Source: Zizania palustris
Taxonomy: Eukaryota; Streptophyta; Magnoliopsida; Poales; Poaceae
NCBI GenBank assembly: GCA_019279435.1
Contig: JAAALK010000286.1
Coordinates: 22,773,931 to 22,837,930, forward strand
Length of the DNA stretch: 64,000 nt
Direction: 5' to 3'
Under the pieces are notes generated by a model, which worked only from the letters and a program-made list of their open reading frames with translations, ran no database searches and was not told the DNA's origin. The translations under genes were made by a program, and so were the position numbers. Positions 20,249-32,336 of the stretch are shown piece after piece. Within the stretch, counting starts at the first letter, position 1; every line of letters starts with the position of its first letter.

Positions 20249-22266
20249 TGAGAAACCAAGGATTGGTTTCGGAGTCTGCGATGAGTGATTGACAGATTTT
20301 ATCCTCTGATTCGAAGGGGTCCCTCCGAAGGGGTTCCGAGGTTGTTTCACCGAAGGGTTCGGTGGGCTTTGTTTGCTGCAGCTGTTGCAGCGGAGTGTGC
20401 CTGTTGGAGGGGTCTGACAGTACACGATGACTGGGTTGTACCGAAGGTCTCGGTACTTTGGGCGGTACACCGGAGTGTGTCCCGAAGGTTGTTTACCCGG
20501 AGAGGTCTCTGGGGTACCGGATACACTTGTCTGCCTGTCTGTGGTGTGCATGTGACTTCGGAGGTGACGGACGGTTCGTAGCAAGTGAACCAGGTCAAGC
20601 GGGAGGCTTGATGCTAGGCGAGCGGGGAGCTCGGTCACGAAGGCTGGAAAGGGGTCGAGGTCGGACCTCGGGTCGAGGTGTGCCAGGAGAAGGCAGTAAG
20701 TGCGGAGTGTGGCTCTCGGTGAAGGTACCCTGAGACGAAGTCCTCAGAGGCGAGGCACTTCGAAGTGTACTCCGACTCGAGTGACTTCGGAGTATGGTGG
20801 ACAAAGTACTCAGCAAAGAGGCAAAGTGTTCGAAGTGTGCTCCGGAGGGAGGCACTCGAAGGTATACCCGACGAAGGTCTCAGAAGTTGAGATGCATCGA
20901 AGGCATGGTCCGGGTGAGGTTCGTTGAGGAGTGTGCTCGGGGAGAGACACTGTGACGAAGTGCTCATGGAATGCTTCATGCAGAGGCCTTGGACGAAGGA
21001 GGGACTTCGAAGGGTGGTACTCCGAAGGTGGGGTTTCGGAGTGAGGCTGACTTGAGGTACTTCGGCCATGCAAGGCTTCGGTACACGGACTGACGGAGTT
21101 CGAGCTGGGAGAAGCTACGAAGCCATGGTGGTCCACTCCGGAGGTGATAGTGCGAAGGCCCAAGGGCTTTGATGGCTTCGGCTCAAAAGCGTCTCTGTAT
21201 CGAAGGTTAACTTCGGTGAAGTAAAGGCGGTCAGGCTCAAGGCTTCTCACCGAAGCTACCACACCCCTAGCGTGTGAAGGTGGGCTTCAGAAGGCTCCAA
21301 AACTGCAAAGGCTGACATGGCTGCTCTGCAAAAGCTGATGTTGTCTCCTCTACGAAGCTGATAAAAGAAGCCTCCAAATAAAGTAGACTACCAGTTGTAC
21401 TCCCCTGCTCTGATGAGACAAAAATAGTGTAAACCCTAGGGGTAAAGTAGTCTATTCACAGGGCTGAATAGTGCCTATAAATAGTGGAGGCTAGCTAGGT
21501 CACATCAACACATAGAGCAGCCATTGTAGAACTCCTGTGCTAGCCGCCACACACTTTGTATTTAGATCTGTGAGTTCATTTTGTGTTCCCTATTCAAGCA
21601 ATGAAACTTTGATTCTGTTTTTCATTTGTGCTTGAACTTGTATTCTGTGTTGCACTGCATGTTTTGATTCCTCTGTACACCATCTTCTTCCTGAGTGAGT
21701 TTGTGTTTTGAATCTCTTCTAGAGAGGTGTCTGAGAAGTCTGTCCAAGTAAAGTGTGTTTTTAGTGTCTGTTCGCTCTGTGTAAAATGGAGGCTAGACCT
21801 CTCTGATTACTAGCGAAGCACTGTCTGGCTTGAATCGAAGCCCGTTTTCTTCCCTTGTCGAAGTCCTTGGCGAAGTTTGTTCTGTGTGCTTTTAGACCTT
21901 CGAAGTACGAAGCCTAGTACCAGTTGCTAGTGCTGAGTGTTTGATCGAAGTCCTCAGAGGGAAGTCTGCTTCTGCGAAGAGTGAAGTGCGATGTCTGCTC
22001 GAAGGCACCTAGTGTGCGGAGCCTACACTGACTTAGTAGAGTTGAGTTTTTGGGTGTTGTGGGTGGAGCGAAGTTTTCTTGGCTTCGAACTTTTGCTCCT
22101 TGCGAAGCCTGATATCGGAGATGTGAAATACCTCCGAACCAGAACTTCGAAGTGTGTTTTCGAAGCCTGTTCCGCAGAAGACAGAATTAAAACAGAAGGC
22201 TATTTTTAGTCTGAAATTTTAAAAGCTCCCATTCACCCCCCTCTGGTCGCCGTTTTTGGTCCAACA
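20249..22266 (+). repeat. C1 3' LTR (~2.0 kb)
   Basis: Begins TGAGAAACCAAGG right after the final polypurine tract and ends GGTCCAACA. The complement of its end resembles the C3 LTR terminus (shared words GCGACC/GGCGACC, AGAGGGGGGTGAATGGG). A TATA box (TATAAATA, 21476-21483) and a downstream AATGAAAC/TTCATTTT stretch fit promoter and R region. Very rich in TTCGAAG/CGAAG words. The 5' partner is off the window, so the ends rest on the PPT and the family match. Frames of about 100-150 codons inside it look non-genic. Confidence 0.82.
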
Positions 22267-23530
22267 AGGATAGTGTAGGTGGAACAATCAGGTTGCACAT
22301 CATTCAAACTCTCAGCACTCTCCAATCTAGACTCTAATTCCTTAACATCATTGTCCCTTAACTCAATATGTTCGATAAGCAAAGGACAATTCAAACAAGC
22401 ATCTAAATAAGATGGTTTAGACTCCTCTACAATGAGCTTCTTCTCGTCACTGTCAAGCCGATCGATGACTTGAGTATGCACAGAACGCAGCTCGGCAAGC
22501 TCACTCATGTCAGTTAAATAGGACTCATATTCAACATAATTCAACTTAGACCTAATCATGCCAAGTTCAGTAGAAGAAGATTCATATCTACGTCTAAGTT
22601 CTTTTAGTTCACACACAACTTTCATAAGTAATCTATATTGACTAATGAGTGCATCATTCAATTTATCAACTTTAACTAAAAGTTCGTCATAGGATAGCAT
22701 TACCTAGGTGGAATCTGGCTCATTGTGGCTATTGTTGATGTTGTCAGCCATGAAGAAAAAGATGGTGAAGTCCTTCCCCTTCTTCTCCTCCTCTCTTGGT
22801 TCATCCTCCTCAGAGCTCAGTCCTTCACTCGATGAAGTGTCGATATCATTGAGAGAAGCCATAAAATCTCTGGACGATTGTTTGGTTGCTCTCTTAGCCA
22901 ACTTGTCTCGGTTTTTCTTATGGAATGGTTTTTTGTTTCTCTCTTGGTGTTTGGTGTGGTCACTCTCCTCTCTCTTATTGAGCTATGGGCAATCAACCTT
23001 AAAGTGAGATGTGTAACAACACTCAAAATACCCGCATGAACCTCATCTCCTTTGTTCCCATCTATTATTTTAGAAACGGGTGAAATTCTTGACAATAAGA
23101 GCAAGCTCTTCATTATCCAAGGTGTCCACCTACTCTTTGTGACATAAACTAGGGAGGACAAGGCAAAACCACCCACAAAAGCACAAGTACCAATTGTACT
23201 TGGTCCAGCCAGGGAGCCACTGCTAGAACTGAAAACTAGTGCCATGGACCGAGGTAAAGAGTTCCCATGTCCTAGACAAGATACCTTGGCAATCTCAGTG
23301 GAGTTGAGCTTACTAAAGAGATCATCACAAGTCAATGTGTCGTAACTTGCTAACTCCTCAATACTAGAGATCTTCATCTCCCATATGCTACGATTTAGAG
23401 CATAGAGAACTTTTATTGTTCTATCATTGTCCGAGTAAGATAGAGTCCTAGTGGAGCGCAAATTGCTAACTATACCATCAAAGCGTGCAAACATGGCATC
23501 TACCGATTCACCAGGGCCTTACACAAATAG
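22267..23530 (-). pseudogene. C4 gag, decayed
   Basis: Read right to left, PGESVDAMFARFDGIVSNLR-like sequence near 23500 matches C1 gag, followed by DNDRTIKVLYALNRSIWEMKI and DTLTCDDLFSKLNSTEIA. A frameshift precedes a zinc-knuckle-like stretch near 23020; a Lys/Glu/Ser-rich part ends near 22704. A 155-codon coiled-coil-like stretch (22700-22267: MLSYDELLVKVDKLND, CLNCPLLIEHIELRDND) is cut by C1. The 10 codons read beyond 22267 belong to the C1 LTR. Confidence 0.8.
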
Positions 23531-23934
23531 TTGATATTTTTGGTTATATGTGCTTTAGCACCTGGCCTTGATCTGGGTAGAGCCCTCCTAGAAAACAACA
23601 AGCATAGTACAAATCTCCCTAGCAGTTCGAATGTGTTCAATCCTATCAAACTCATTCGTGCTCAGATTTGTGAATAATATGTTCCAAGCTTTGTAGTTAC
23701 AATCATATTGCTCTTTCTCAGTCTGAGTGGTATGAGTATCAAGGATCATATATTGGGAATCAATAATGTGTCAAATTGCACTCCCTTGGCTTTAAAGATA
23801 TGCCTCCATGCGCACCTTCTAGTAAGCAAAATCACACACATCGAACAAAGGAATTTTTCTATGTCTATCCATCTCGCCTATGGATCACAAAACCGATTAT
23901 GGTCAATGGTGATCTTACCTACTCTAATACCAAT
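23531..23934 (-). other. C4 gag N-terminal/leader remnant
   Basis: Sequence between recognisable gag and the LTR is homologous in layout to the gag N-terminus of C3, but no continuous frame survives. The degenerate PBS lies at its right end. Confidence 0.5.
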
Positions 23935-24529
23935 TATATGACCGAAACCGTCGACTAGAGGGGGTCAAAAGGTGCCTAAACAAATTCTTTCGAAAATCTA
24001 GCGTAAGCAAACAAATTGGCAAATCTTAGATAAAACACAATTCTATCACTCTCCTATCAGTTAAGATGTGTAGTGACAGTCTAAGAGATCACAGGCATTA
24101 AAATAAGATCAAATATTATTTGCCCTCATAAATGCCACAAGTGTTCTATTGACAAATAAATGCAAAAGGCACTTAAAGGCAATAGATCGAACAATTGGTG
24201 TACATCAAACAAACATTCAAAACACAAAAAGTCATTTCATGAAACACATGATAGACAATGCACTAGTAGGCATTAAAATAAACACATGTGAACCGTACCA
24301 AAAGTCACATTGGCATATCATATATTGCATAAACATGGACTTTCTCATGAGCATTTAATTGAATGAATGAAAAATAGTCAGATCAAGGAGATGATAGAGT
24401 ACCTGCACTTACCATGATGAGACGATGGCTGCAAACTAGACATGGCGCTGGAGGAACTAGGCGGAGCTACGCACCGGTAGTGAGGCACATAGACCTTATC
24501 TTGGTCTGAGCGCGGGAGCTATGCGTTTG
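23935..24529 (-). repeat. C4 5' LTR, partial
   Basis: Begins TATATGACCGAAACCG, aligning with the TGTAGGACCGAAAG start of C2/C3 LTRs and sharing GGGGGT, GCCTAAA and TTCTTTCGAA words plus CTATCACTCTCCT with C2. Similarity fades to the right; the G4 LTR starts at 24530. Confidence 0.65.
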
Positions 24530-25557
24530 TGTTGACGCTAAGATTTAATAAAGTCTAGACCCACTAAGAATGCCACATGGTCAACAGAAGTCAAAGGAGT
24601 CCAGTCAAAGGGGTTCAAAGAAGCCCTTCCATATCATTTACAACATGGCCGGATATGGAGGAGCTAATGAAGGTGAGAGAAGATAAAGATGATCTAGAAT
24701 TAGTTACAATATAGATTACTTGGACGACACGTCTTTGGACTATAAATATGAATCTTATTAGCTAGGTTTAGAAGACATACACACAATCAACCACAACAAA
24801 CTACTCTTTCGGTGCATCACCACCCTTGGGTTCCATAGGTTAATCCCGATAAGACTTGGCACTTTGAACTGGGCTGCATTGTCTCAATCTCCAACGAAGC
24901 CTGCATCGTATTGCTCTCTTGAGGTATCAGCCCAATCAGTGTGATTGTCGGTTTTTCCTGTTAGATTGATGTGGATTAGGTGTCATAGTTTGAGGCTTCA
25001 TCGGTTAAGTCCGATATCTCGTTCTATTATATCTGGTTCATGCTATGTACAATTCATCTAAATAAAGTATGCCTGATGCATTGAAGTGTTATTGATTTCT
25101 TGTGACTAGCAACTGTCTTGGTTAGGTTTGATCTTGCAGTTACGGTAATTTAGTAGTATTTATACGTTATTCGGCATACTAATTTTAGTTTCTATCGTGC
25201 TACAAGTCGATAGGTTATCTTTACTTCCACGCTATATTCCACCTTCGTCTAGGAGACACTCATCGGCCTATATGCACAAGGACTTGATCCTATCGATCGA
25301 TAGCGCGCTCAACCCGATAGCGTGGGTGTGGTCATTGGACCTATGACCTATCAGTGCATTTATTCTTGTTTATTCTATTCTCACCACAGTCATCGCCTCG
25401 ATAGTCGATCGTCATTGCTACTAACATTATTCTCCCTAATTCCTTATCTGTTGCAGGGTCAAACTGATTGACACACTTAGAATCCTTTTCTAGTATTGTA
25501 GGACCTGCACTAGAGTTAAGAAGATCTCTTAGGCCACGTGTGTGACCAAAAAAACAC
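24530..25557 (+). repeat. G4 5' LTR
   Basis: Starts TGTTGACGC; the end is placed near 25557 just before the PBS-like sequence, but the expected terminal TCAACA is eroded (ACACCAA). A TATA-like CTATAAATATG lies near 24750. Confidence 0.6.
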
Positions 25558-25608
25558 CAATACGCTTTTTGGCATGCCCAGTGGGACACTCTTCAGACAA
25601 TTCATCCA

Positions 25609-26304
25609 TGACAGACGAAGTTTATGGCAGTAATATCATCCTAATCACTATGGAGGCATCGACCAATGAACAAACGGGGGAGGTACAAGACCACATGAAA
25701 AACTACAAGAGGTTGTTCCTTGAAGCTTTGGGCATGACTCGATCTAGCCCTGTCTAGAGGTGTCAGTTGTCGAAACCGGCCATGGCTGGTGAGATCCCTC
25801 AACAGGTCGAGAGTCTGTAGGTAACTTTTCAGGAAGACGTCGACAACACTCTACATCATGCTCTCATCAATCAGTTTGAGGTATTGGTTAATACCTTGCA
25901 AGGGTTGATCAAGAAAACTGTTGACAGGATGATTTCTCAAGAGCCAGCACAAGGCCCGGTGTATTTCCTGACTAATCATCCTCATTTGATGCAAAACCCT
26001 CAACATATTTGACCGGTGCCACCACCACAAGGGTCGATGAGGTAGGGTCCGCCGAACACTTTGTTCGGCTGGGAGGCTAACATGACGGCCTCGTTTCCTA
26101 CCCCTGTGCTCTAAGGGTTAGGTAGAGAGGACCCATCACATAATATGTATCCCTTCAGTAGTGGCACGCCACCCTCCCAGCGTTCGGCTGCGACGCAAGG
26201 ACTAATCAAGCAAGAGGAACCCTAACCTACATATGGAATTGCGAGGAACATGTTGCCTAACCTTGTGCCACCTAGGGGGCACTCGATTGCATCCCTCAGG
26301 TATA
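25609..26304 (+). pseudogene. G4 gag N-terminal fragment, decayed
   Basis: A frame starting MTDEVYGSNIILITMEAS runs 49 codons to TAG near 25755 and continues with further stops through ALINQFEVLVNTLQGL, QEPAQGPVYF and ANMTASFPTP. I recognise no specific domain; position right after LTR and PBS and the Pro/Gln-rich composition are gag-like. Confidence 0.5.
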
Positions 26305-27524
26305 CCCGTTTACACTAAAATGTGCCAACACACTAACGCCGATCCAACGATCCAAAAACATGAGGATACTTAGGAACAACCCTAAGCGTAACATAATGTT
26401 GATGTCACGTTTCAATGATCCTTAAACAATGGTAAGGCAATAACGGAGTCGCTAGGCAATCAAATAACTTCAAAGCAAGATTATTCAACGAACTAAATTG
26501 TTATAGAAAGTAATTAAACTGAAACGACCAAACGGAGCTGATGGGATTGAAGTGTGCTATGCGAAGGGTACATTCAACATCTGTTGCGAAGAGTGCATCA
26601 AAGATAGCCTTCGGTGTCTTGACCTATCTGACCGAAGACGGGCCCCGAACAGACTGACTGACATGAAATCGTCTCCGAACGACACGGTTCGGTGCGCACT
26701 CTCCGGTGTGTCTAGACCTTATGCAAAGTACTCCAGTACAACGAAGATCAATGTGATGACTCTGACTTGATGTAATCCCGGTGCGAAGCAACCTCGATGC
26801 GATGTGGCTCCGACGCGTGAGATCAGCTGGACTGACAACAGTGTGATAGATCCGGCACAGACGGGTGGAGCGAGGAACTACTGGAGATTGATCCGACAGT
26901 CTCCGAAACTAGACTTCTGGCTCTAGAAGTCACCTTTCGGGGGTCAGATTTAAACAGAAACCCTTGGCGAAGGAGATCTAGGTGTGAACTCTCCAAAAAC
27001 ACAGAAATCATATACCAATTCGGCCTAGAGACTGAATTATCAAGTGTAGATAAAGAAAACCGATAAAACGAAGGGTAGCAATTTGTTATGTAGATTAACG
27101 GATGATTCACACTTGAATCAACAAGGCTTACCACTTTTTCGACATGATGCACGGAGAGTTTATGGTGCAAACTCACAAAAATGGAATTTAGAGCTACTCC
27201 TAGGGCAGGAATGGTAGACTGAAAAAATAAAGGTACGATTCAAAGCAAGGGCTTCGAAGTATTGATCGTGTGATCACCTTGAATCGGTCTCACCCCTATA
27301 TTTATAGGGACAAGACTTGATGTAATGACTCTATCTCTAAGCCTAATATAACTAGAATTCAGCTAAAAACAATTAACATGTTATTAGAGATCAAAACAAC
27401 CCAAAATTTATTAACCAGATCCGGACCCTAGCCTCCCAGAGTGGGCCTCCGGTAGGCTACCGAAGAAGGACCGATAGGCCGAAGCCTGCTTTTGAAGTAG
27501 GACAGACGAAGGGGCAACCGAAGG
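26305..27524 (-). repeat. Minus-strand LTR of the G5 family (solo or truncated)
   Basis: The complement matches the G5 LTR: GGATACTTAGG and CCCTAAGCGTAAC near 26380, the ATTAACGGAT and AGCAATTTGTTATGTAG region near 27090, and the TATA region CCCCTATATTTATAGGG near 27295. It abuts the plus-strand G5 LTR at 27525, giving a head-on pair of the same family. No PBS or coding sequence is attached on either side. Confidence 0.7.
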
Positions 27525-28875
27525 TGTTGATAGCAAAAAATGGCATTAATGGTCAAGATTATCAAAATATAAATTTTGGTAAGTTGGGCCAAAAATACAT
27601 AAGCCCTGGTTCAGGCCGAAGCCTTATAGAGCCAAAGGCCCATCAAACATTGGGCTTTGAAAGCCTTTTAGCGGCCTGCTAGCTTCTGCCCAAAGGCCCT
27701 TCGGAGGCCTGCACCACCGAAGCTTTGGCCCAAGGAGAAGGCTTCGGCATGCCTTGCCTAAGGCCCACTTTGGGCTAGCTTCAGTGATAGAGTTTGAGTC
27801 TAATTCTTGCTGTTTTTATCCCTAAACTTGATTAGGCTGAATCCTACAAGATTAGCTTTAGAGATAAGAAGACTAGCCCCTATAAATATAGGGGTGAGGC
27901 TAGTTCATTATTCCCCCAAACACAAATCAACTTCAAACCCTAGTTTGAACCGTACCATTACTTTTATTTACCTTTCTGTACAACCTTCGTGGGTTTGCTT
28001 GGAAGCCCTCTGCTGACCACTTTGAAATAGTGGTAAGCCTTGTTACTTCGCTCGTGAAGTACCTATTAATCTACGTAAAAGATTGCTATCGCCTTGTTAC
28101 TTCGCTTGTGAAGTATCCGTTAATCTACGTAACAGATTGCTACCTTCGTTTCCCTACTACAACACTTGGCAGTTTTGGTCTCCAGGCCAAATTGGCACTT
28201 GATCTCTATTCTGTTGCAAGTTTTCACGCTCAGAGCTCCTTCGCCGAAGGTTTTCGGAGCCAGGAAACTGGTTTTGGAGGCTGCCAGAACACCCTTTGGC
28301 GGAACCCTTGCTTCGACTATCCGTGCCGGACCCATCACGCCGTTGTCGGTCTCGCCAGACCCGCACGCTAGAGTGTTTCGCCGCAGGCTTCGTCACATTA
28401 GGCTTCATCATGCCTACACTCCGCACTATACAAAGTCATGCCAGAGCGTTGCGTTGGAGTGTTTTGTCTTGTCGGAGACTTCGCACAAAACTCTGTTGTT
28501 CAGAGGTGATTTTGCGTTGAGATCTGTTCGGAGACTGCCTTCGGCCAAATCGATCCGACGCCAAAGGTTACCTTCGGTGAAACCCTTCGCACCAGACGCC
28601 GAAGGCCTCCCTTCGGCAAACCCTTCGCATGATACACTTTGAACTAGTTAGGCTCCGTTCAGCTGGCTGGTTTATTTTATTTATATATTTCTTTTCGGCT
28701 AATTGGATTATTTCTATGTGATCTGATTACCTGGTGACTCCACCCCACTTGCCACTATTAAGGGTAGTCGGAACGCGATGTCAGTGTTGTGTTACGCTTA
28801 GGCTTGTCCCTAAGTATCCGCACACTTTTGGATCATCGAATGACCCAAGTGCGGGGGCGCGTTTTCATGTCAACA
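27525..28875 (+). repeat. G5 5' LTR (1351 bp)
   Basis: Starts TGTTGATAGC and ends TGTCAACA, a matching terminal inverted repeat. TATA box CCTATAAATATAGG is near 27877. An internal imperfect duplication (GCCTTGTTACTTCGCT...TACGTAA, twice between 28035 and 28140) is visible. GTGACTCCACTAGGAA, a gypsy PBS-type sequence, follows at about 28885. Confidence 0.82.
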
Positions 28876-28912
28876 CACGTTTTTGTGACTCCACTAGGAA
28901 GGATACACCAAC

Positions 28913-31650
28913 ATGACCAGTACATCTACATTGGCTGTAGGTACATCTACAACGACTACTACATCTACAACGCCGATGGATCCGATGAGGGACGCGGATA
29001 TAGACAACCGCAACATCATGACGCCTACCCTTGAAGATATCCCCGAAGAAGGCCGGGTAGAGATTGAGGCGAAAATGAAAGCACTACAAGACCTCATGCT
29101 TGGGAGCTACGTCAAGACACACACTGGCTTCATCAAGCGCTACGTCAACGCCCCCGACCTCGCTCGGACCCAGGTAACTCCAGTATCGCCTCCTTTATCT
29201 TCTTTAGAGATTGAGCAAAAAATAGCCCATCAGTAGATCAAGCTGTAATGCTTTGCTAGCCAACCATTTAGATTCGGCAATTAGCTTTTAGGTAGAGGCG
29301 ACGCTTAGAAGGTTCGGCTTTACCGAGGCTATTCCTCCAACTCCAATCGCCAGTGCACCTCCGATGAATCATATCTATAGCAGAACCGATGGTAGTATTG
29401 GCAAGACCATCACGTGTCCGGCCGAGACAAGCCACTACGCACATGTCCAAGCTAACCCTATTTATTGCGTGCCACCTACACCTACGCTAGTTCTTCCTGC
29501 ATTGCCTGTGCCACACACACAAATGCATAGGCCCGAACACGCCATATACCTAGAGCCAGCCCGTGAGGAAGACCCCCATGGCTGACACATCGACATTCCA
29601 CCGTGCGCCGCGCCCCCACATGATAGGCGTGCACAGGTAGGAGACTAGGATTACATTGAGGAACGGATCCACACACCAGTTTTGTGCCCAGGGGTCGGAC
29701 TAGGGTTTACCAAAAACTGTACCCCAACCATTTCGACACTATACCATATCCTCGTGGCTATAGAGTCTGTGAATTCACCAAGTTCAATGGTGAAGGTAGA
29801 AAAACCACACTAGAGCATGTTAGCCAGTTCTTAGCCTAGTGCGGAGAAGCTAGTGGGTCGGACGTTTTAAAGCTTAGACTATTTTCTCTCTCATTATCTA
29901 GCACCGCTTTCACTTGGTTTTCGGTGCTCCCGCAAAACTCTTCCCAAACATGGGCTGAATTGGAACGAAAGTTTCATGACTATTTCTATATGGGCGAAAC
30001 AGAACTTAGGCTTTCACACTTGACATCGGTCAAATAGAAATCTAGCGCGAATGTCTTTGAGTACATCCAGCGCTTTAGAGATACTAGAAACCGATGTTTT
30101 AGTCTCAATATTTCAGAGAGAGATTTGGCAGATCTAGCTTTCAATGGGTTGCGCTCCAAGATTAAAGAGAGTCTAGACAACCAAAACTTCTTAGAAGTGA
30201 GCCAAGTTTTACAACAGGCTCTAGTCTAGGAAGGCCGAGCCAAAGATAAAAAGTTTGTTAAAACATTTAACAAACCTAGCGCTGAAGTCCACATTATGGA
30301 GCATTGCGACGAGGAAGAATTGGAGGAGGAAGAAGATTCGGCTGACATGTATGCGACCAAATGGATTTGGAATGCTAAGAGTAGTCCCGTCACTTGTTCT
30401 GAACTACAACCGTCTCCCACGAAGAGTCGCCCTAGCGAAGTCAAATGATCGTTTGATATAACTAAGTGTGATAAAATATTTGATTTTCTCTTGAAGAACC
30501 ATCTTCTCAGGTTGCCTAAAGGCCAAGTTATTCCATCCGCTGATGATCTAAAGAAACACCCCTACTGTAAGTGGCATGATTAACATTCCCATTATACTAA
30601 CGACTGTAATGTTTTTCATCGGCAGGTTCAATCGGCCATAGAAGAAGGACGACTGAAAATAGACCCCAGTCTAAAGATGAAGATGGACAAAGAGCCCTTT
30701 CCCATGAACACCGTCGACCTTGATGAGAAGAGAGTACTGATTCGGCCAGAGCAGGCCGAGTCAACTAAGGGGAAAGCGGTCATTATTGGAGAATCGTGCA
30801 CACGCACACTCGTAACAAAGAACCCTGAAGTAGGAGTGTGGAAAATAAATGTAAGCACATCTCCTTCGGCTATGGCTCGCAAGAAACCGAAGGTGACATA
30901 TCAGATGTTGTTGAAAAAACATCAAAAAAAAGCCAAGGAAACAAGGCCACGTGTAAAAAGGCTAAGACAAACGAAGGGGCCAAGGCAGTCAGGAGGTGGC
31001 TTCGGACCACATTGGCCGAACCCTCCGGACGGTGGCTTTGGACCCCATTGGACGAACCCTCCGCACAGTGGCTTTGGACCCAAGTGGCCGAACCCTCCGC
31101 ACAGTGGCTTCAGACCCTAGTGGCCAAAACCTCTACACAGTGAGTTCGGACCACAATGGCCGAACCCTACGCATAACGAGTTCAGCCCCCAATGGCCGAA
31201 CCCTTCACACGACGAGCTAGAACCCCAATGGTCGGACTCAACTCCGCTCTGGGCGAATCCTCTGGCTGGAGGCTTCGGCCAGCAATGGCCGAACATACCT
31301 TCAGCCGAACATACCTTCAGCCGAACATACCTTCAGCCTGGCAGGACCCTTCACTAAAATGGTCCAAAATACCTTCAACATGGCCGAGCCCCCCTCCGGG
31401 CTATGGGTTCGGCTCACAGTGGGCGAAGCCACTGGAGCCACCAATGCCTCCAACATACAATTAGGCAGGGACCCCGTGGGCTCCGTACACCTCGCCCCCC
31501 GAGTACCCTTCACAGAATAACATTGTCCTCTATTTTCCTTCGGAGTATTATAACTGGCAAGGACAAACAGATGCGACGAAGGGAGACGTCTTCCACAGGC
31601 TATCCATAGTACCTCCAAATCGACTCGCACAGGACAGAGCCAAGGGATAT
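28913..31650 (+). pseudogene. G5 gag, decayed
   Basis: A Thr-rich start (MTSTSTLAVGTSTTTT, ATG at 28913) gives 107 codons to a stop near 29236. The capsid-like core follows with scattered stops: FNGEGRKTTLEHVSQFLA near 29785, FTWFSVLPQ near 29910, WAELERKFHDYFY near 29955 and VFEYIQRFRDTRNRC near 30055. An acidic stretch, a CxWHD/HYTNDC zinc-like segment near 30570-30610, and a 147-codon open piece (30677-31120) leading into the repeat FGPxWPNPPHSG complete it. The capsid role is family knowledge. Confidence 0.75.
30992..31243 (+). repeat. 36-bp tandem repeat within G5 gag (7 units)
   Basis: Seven consecutive 36-bp units, each encoding a version of GGFGPHWPNPPH (12 residues). The first three are the best conserved; one carries an in-frame stop. 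A separate 16-bp unit (CCGAACATACCTTCAG) is repeated about three times near 31285-31335. Confidence 0.85.
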
Positions 31651-32336
31651 GGAGATGAAGAGGAGAAGGAGAAGGAGTCAGAAGCCATCACCATCAAGGT
31701 AGAGTCTTAGGAAGTCCCAATACTGAATGCCCCTTCGCTGAAACCCGACGGAGGTAAGTCCCCTAGTCTGGTCGAGGCCAGTGCCGAAGCCCGGTCCGAT
31801 CGCCCGAACGAGGCCGGTCCAACCGACAGGGTCCGCAGCGAAGTGCACACCAATTATGAAACATGCCAGGCCAACCTAGGTGGTACCCCTTCGACTAAAA
31901 ATCACAGAAATAGGGTAGTGGCGCCTGGTACCAAGCCACAACCATCTTGGGCACCTCCAGGCATGTCCAAATCATAGAAAAGGCATCTACAATGCCTACG
32001 GGCACAGGAGATGCGTGAGAAAACCACGAGGATGAACGAGACACCATCTTTGAGGAGATCCACCCTCGGCTAGCTGTGATACAGGTATGGAAGATCAAGT
32101 CGGTTGAGATGACCAACCCGTCTCCCGTTTCGAGTGACGACGACGACATGCTCGATGATGATTACACGCTTGTCTCCGAAGGACCCGCACCTTAGGCAAT
32201 GTACATCAACGTCGTCATGCTGCCTGTCGAGTTGAACCTCGGCCCACGCAATGCTATTTTTGAGAAACCTGGGGATACGGATCACCACCTAAAGCCTCTC
32301 TACGTTAGGGGCCACATTGATGGGAAGCCGATATAA
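31651..32336 (+). pseudogene. G5 linker between gag and protease
   Basis: Acidic and Pro-rich remnants with stops; sequence near 32210-32330 (MLPVELNLGPRNAIFEKPG-like, HHLKPLYVRGHIDG) is typical of the run-up to protease in such gypsy proteins. No other feature is recognisable. Confidence 0.5.

Larger units (their letters stand above)
5828..22266 (+). mobile_element. C1: Ty1/copia Sirevirus-type element, split by G0 and G2
   Basis: Plus-strand copia order is gag, protease, integrase, RT, RNase H, a noncoding 3' region with reiterated GGGGGAG tracts, and a 3' LTR of about 2 kb (20249-22266). Its 5' LTR and gag N-terminus are left of G0, outside the window. G2 interrupts gag at 7767-15742 with a GTGGT duplication. 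C1 itself lies in the gag of minus-strand element C4, whose sequence starts at 22267. Many stops, frameshifts and two catalytic-site losses show it is dead. Confidence 0.85.
22267..24529 (-). mobile_element. C4: older Sirevirus-type copia element, gag and 5' LTR only
   Basis: Minus-strand gag (22267-23530), a degenerate Met-tRNA PBS (complement of CTAATACCA, about 23923-23931) and the start of the 5' LTR (about 23935-24529) are visible. C1 truncates gag on the left; the LTR is interrupted on the right by the G4 LTR at 24530. Divergence from C1-C3 and many lesions make it one of the oldest pieces. Confidence 0.75.
24530..26304 (+). mobile_element. G4: old Ty3/gypsy element, 5' LTR and gag fragment
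   Basis: A plus-strand LTR starting TGTTGACGC at 24530 is followed at about 25565-25584 by TTTGGCATGCCCAGTGGGAC, a decayed gypsy PBS-region sequence, and then by a gag-like frame. The element is cut at about 26304 by a minus-strand LTR. Its 3' part is not identifiable in the window. Confidence 0.7.

Noticed and set aside
20285..21262. Overlapping frames of 75-150 codons on both strands
   Set aside because: They lie within the C1 LTR and arise from TTCGGAG/CGAAG-rich sequence with few stops.
30996..31464. Plus-strand frames of 74-101 codons in three registers over the 36-bp repeat
   Set aside because: The 36-bp unit is open in several frames; only the one continuous with gag is meaningful.
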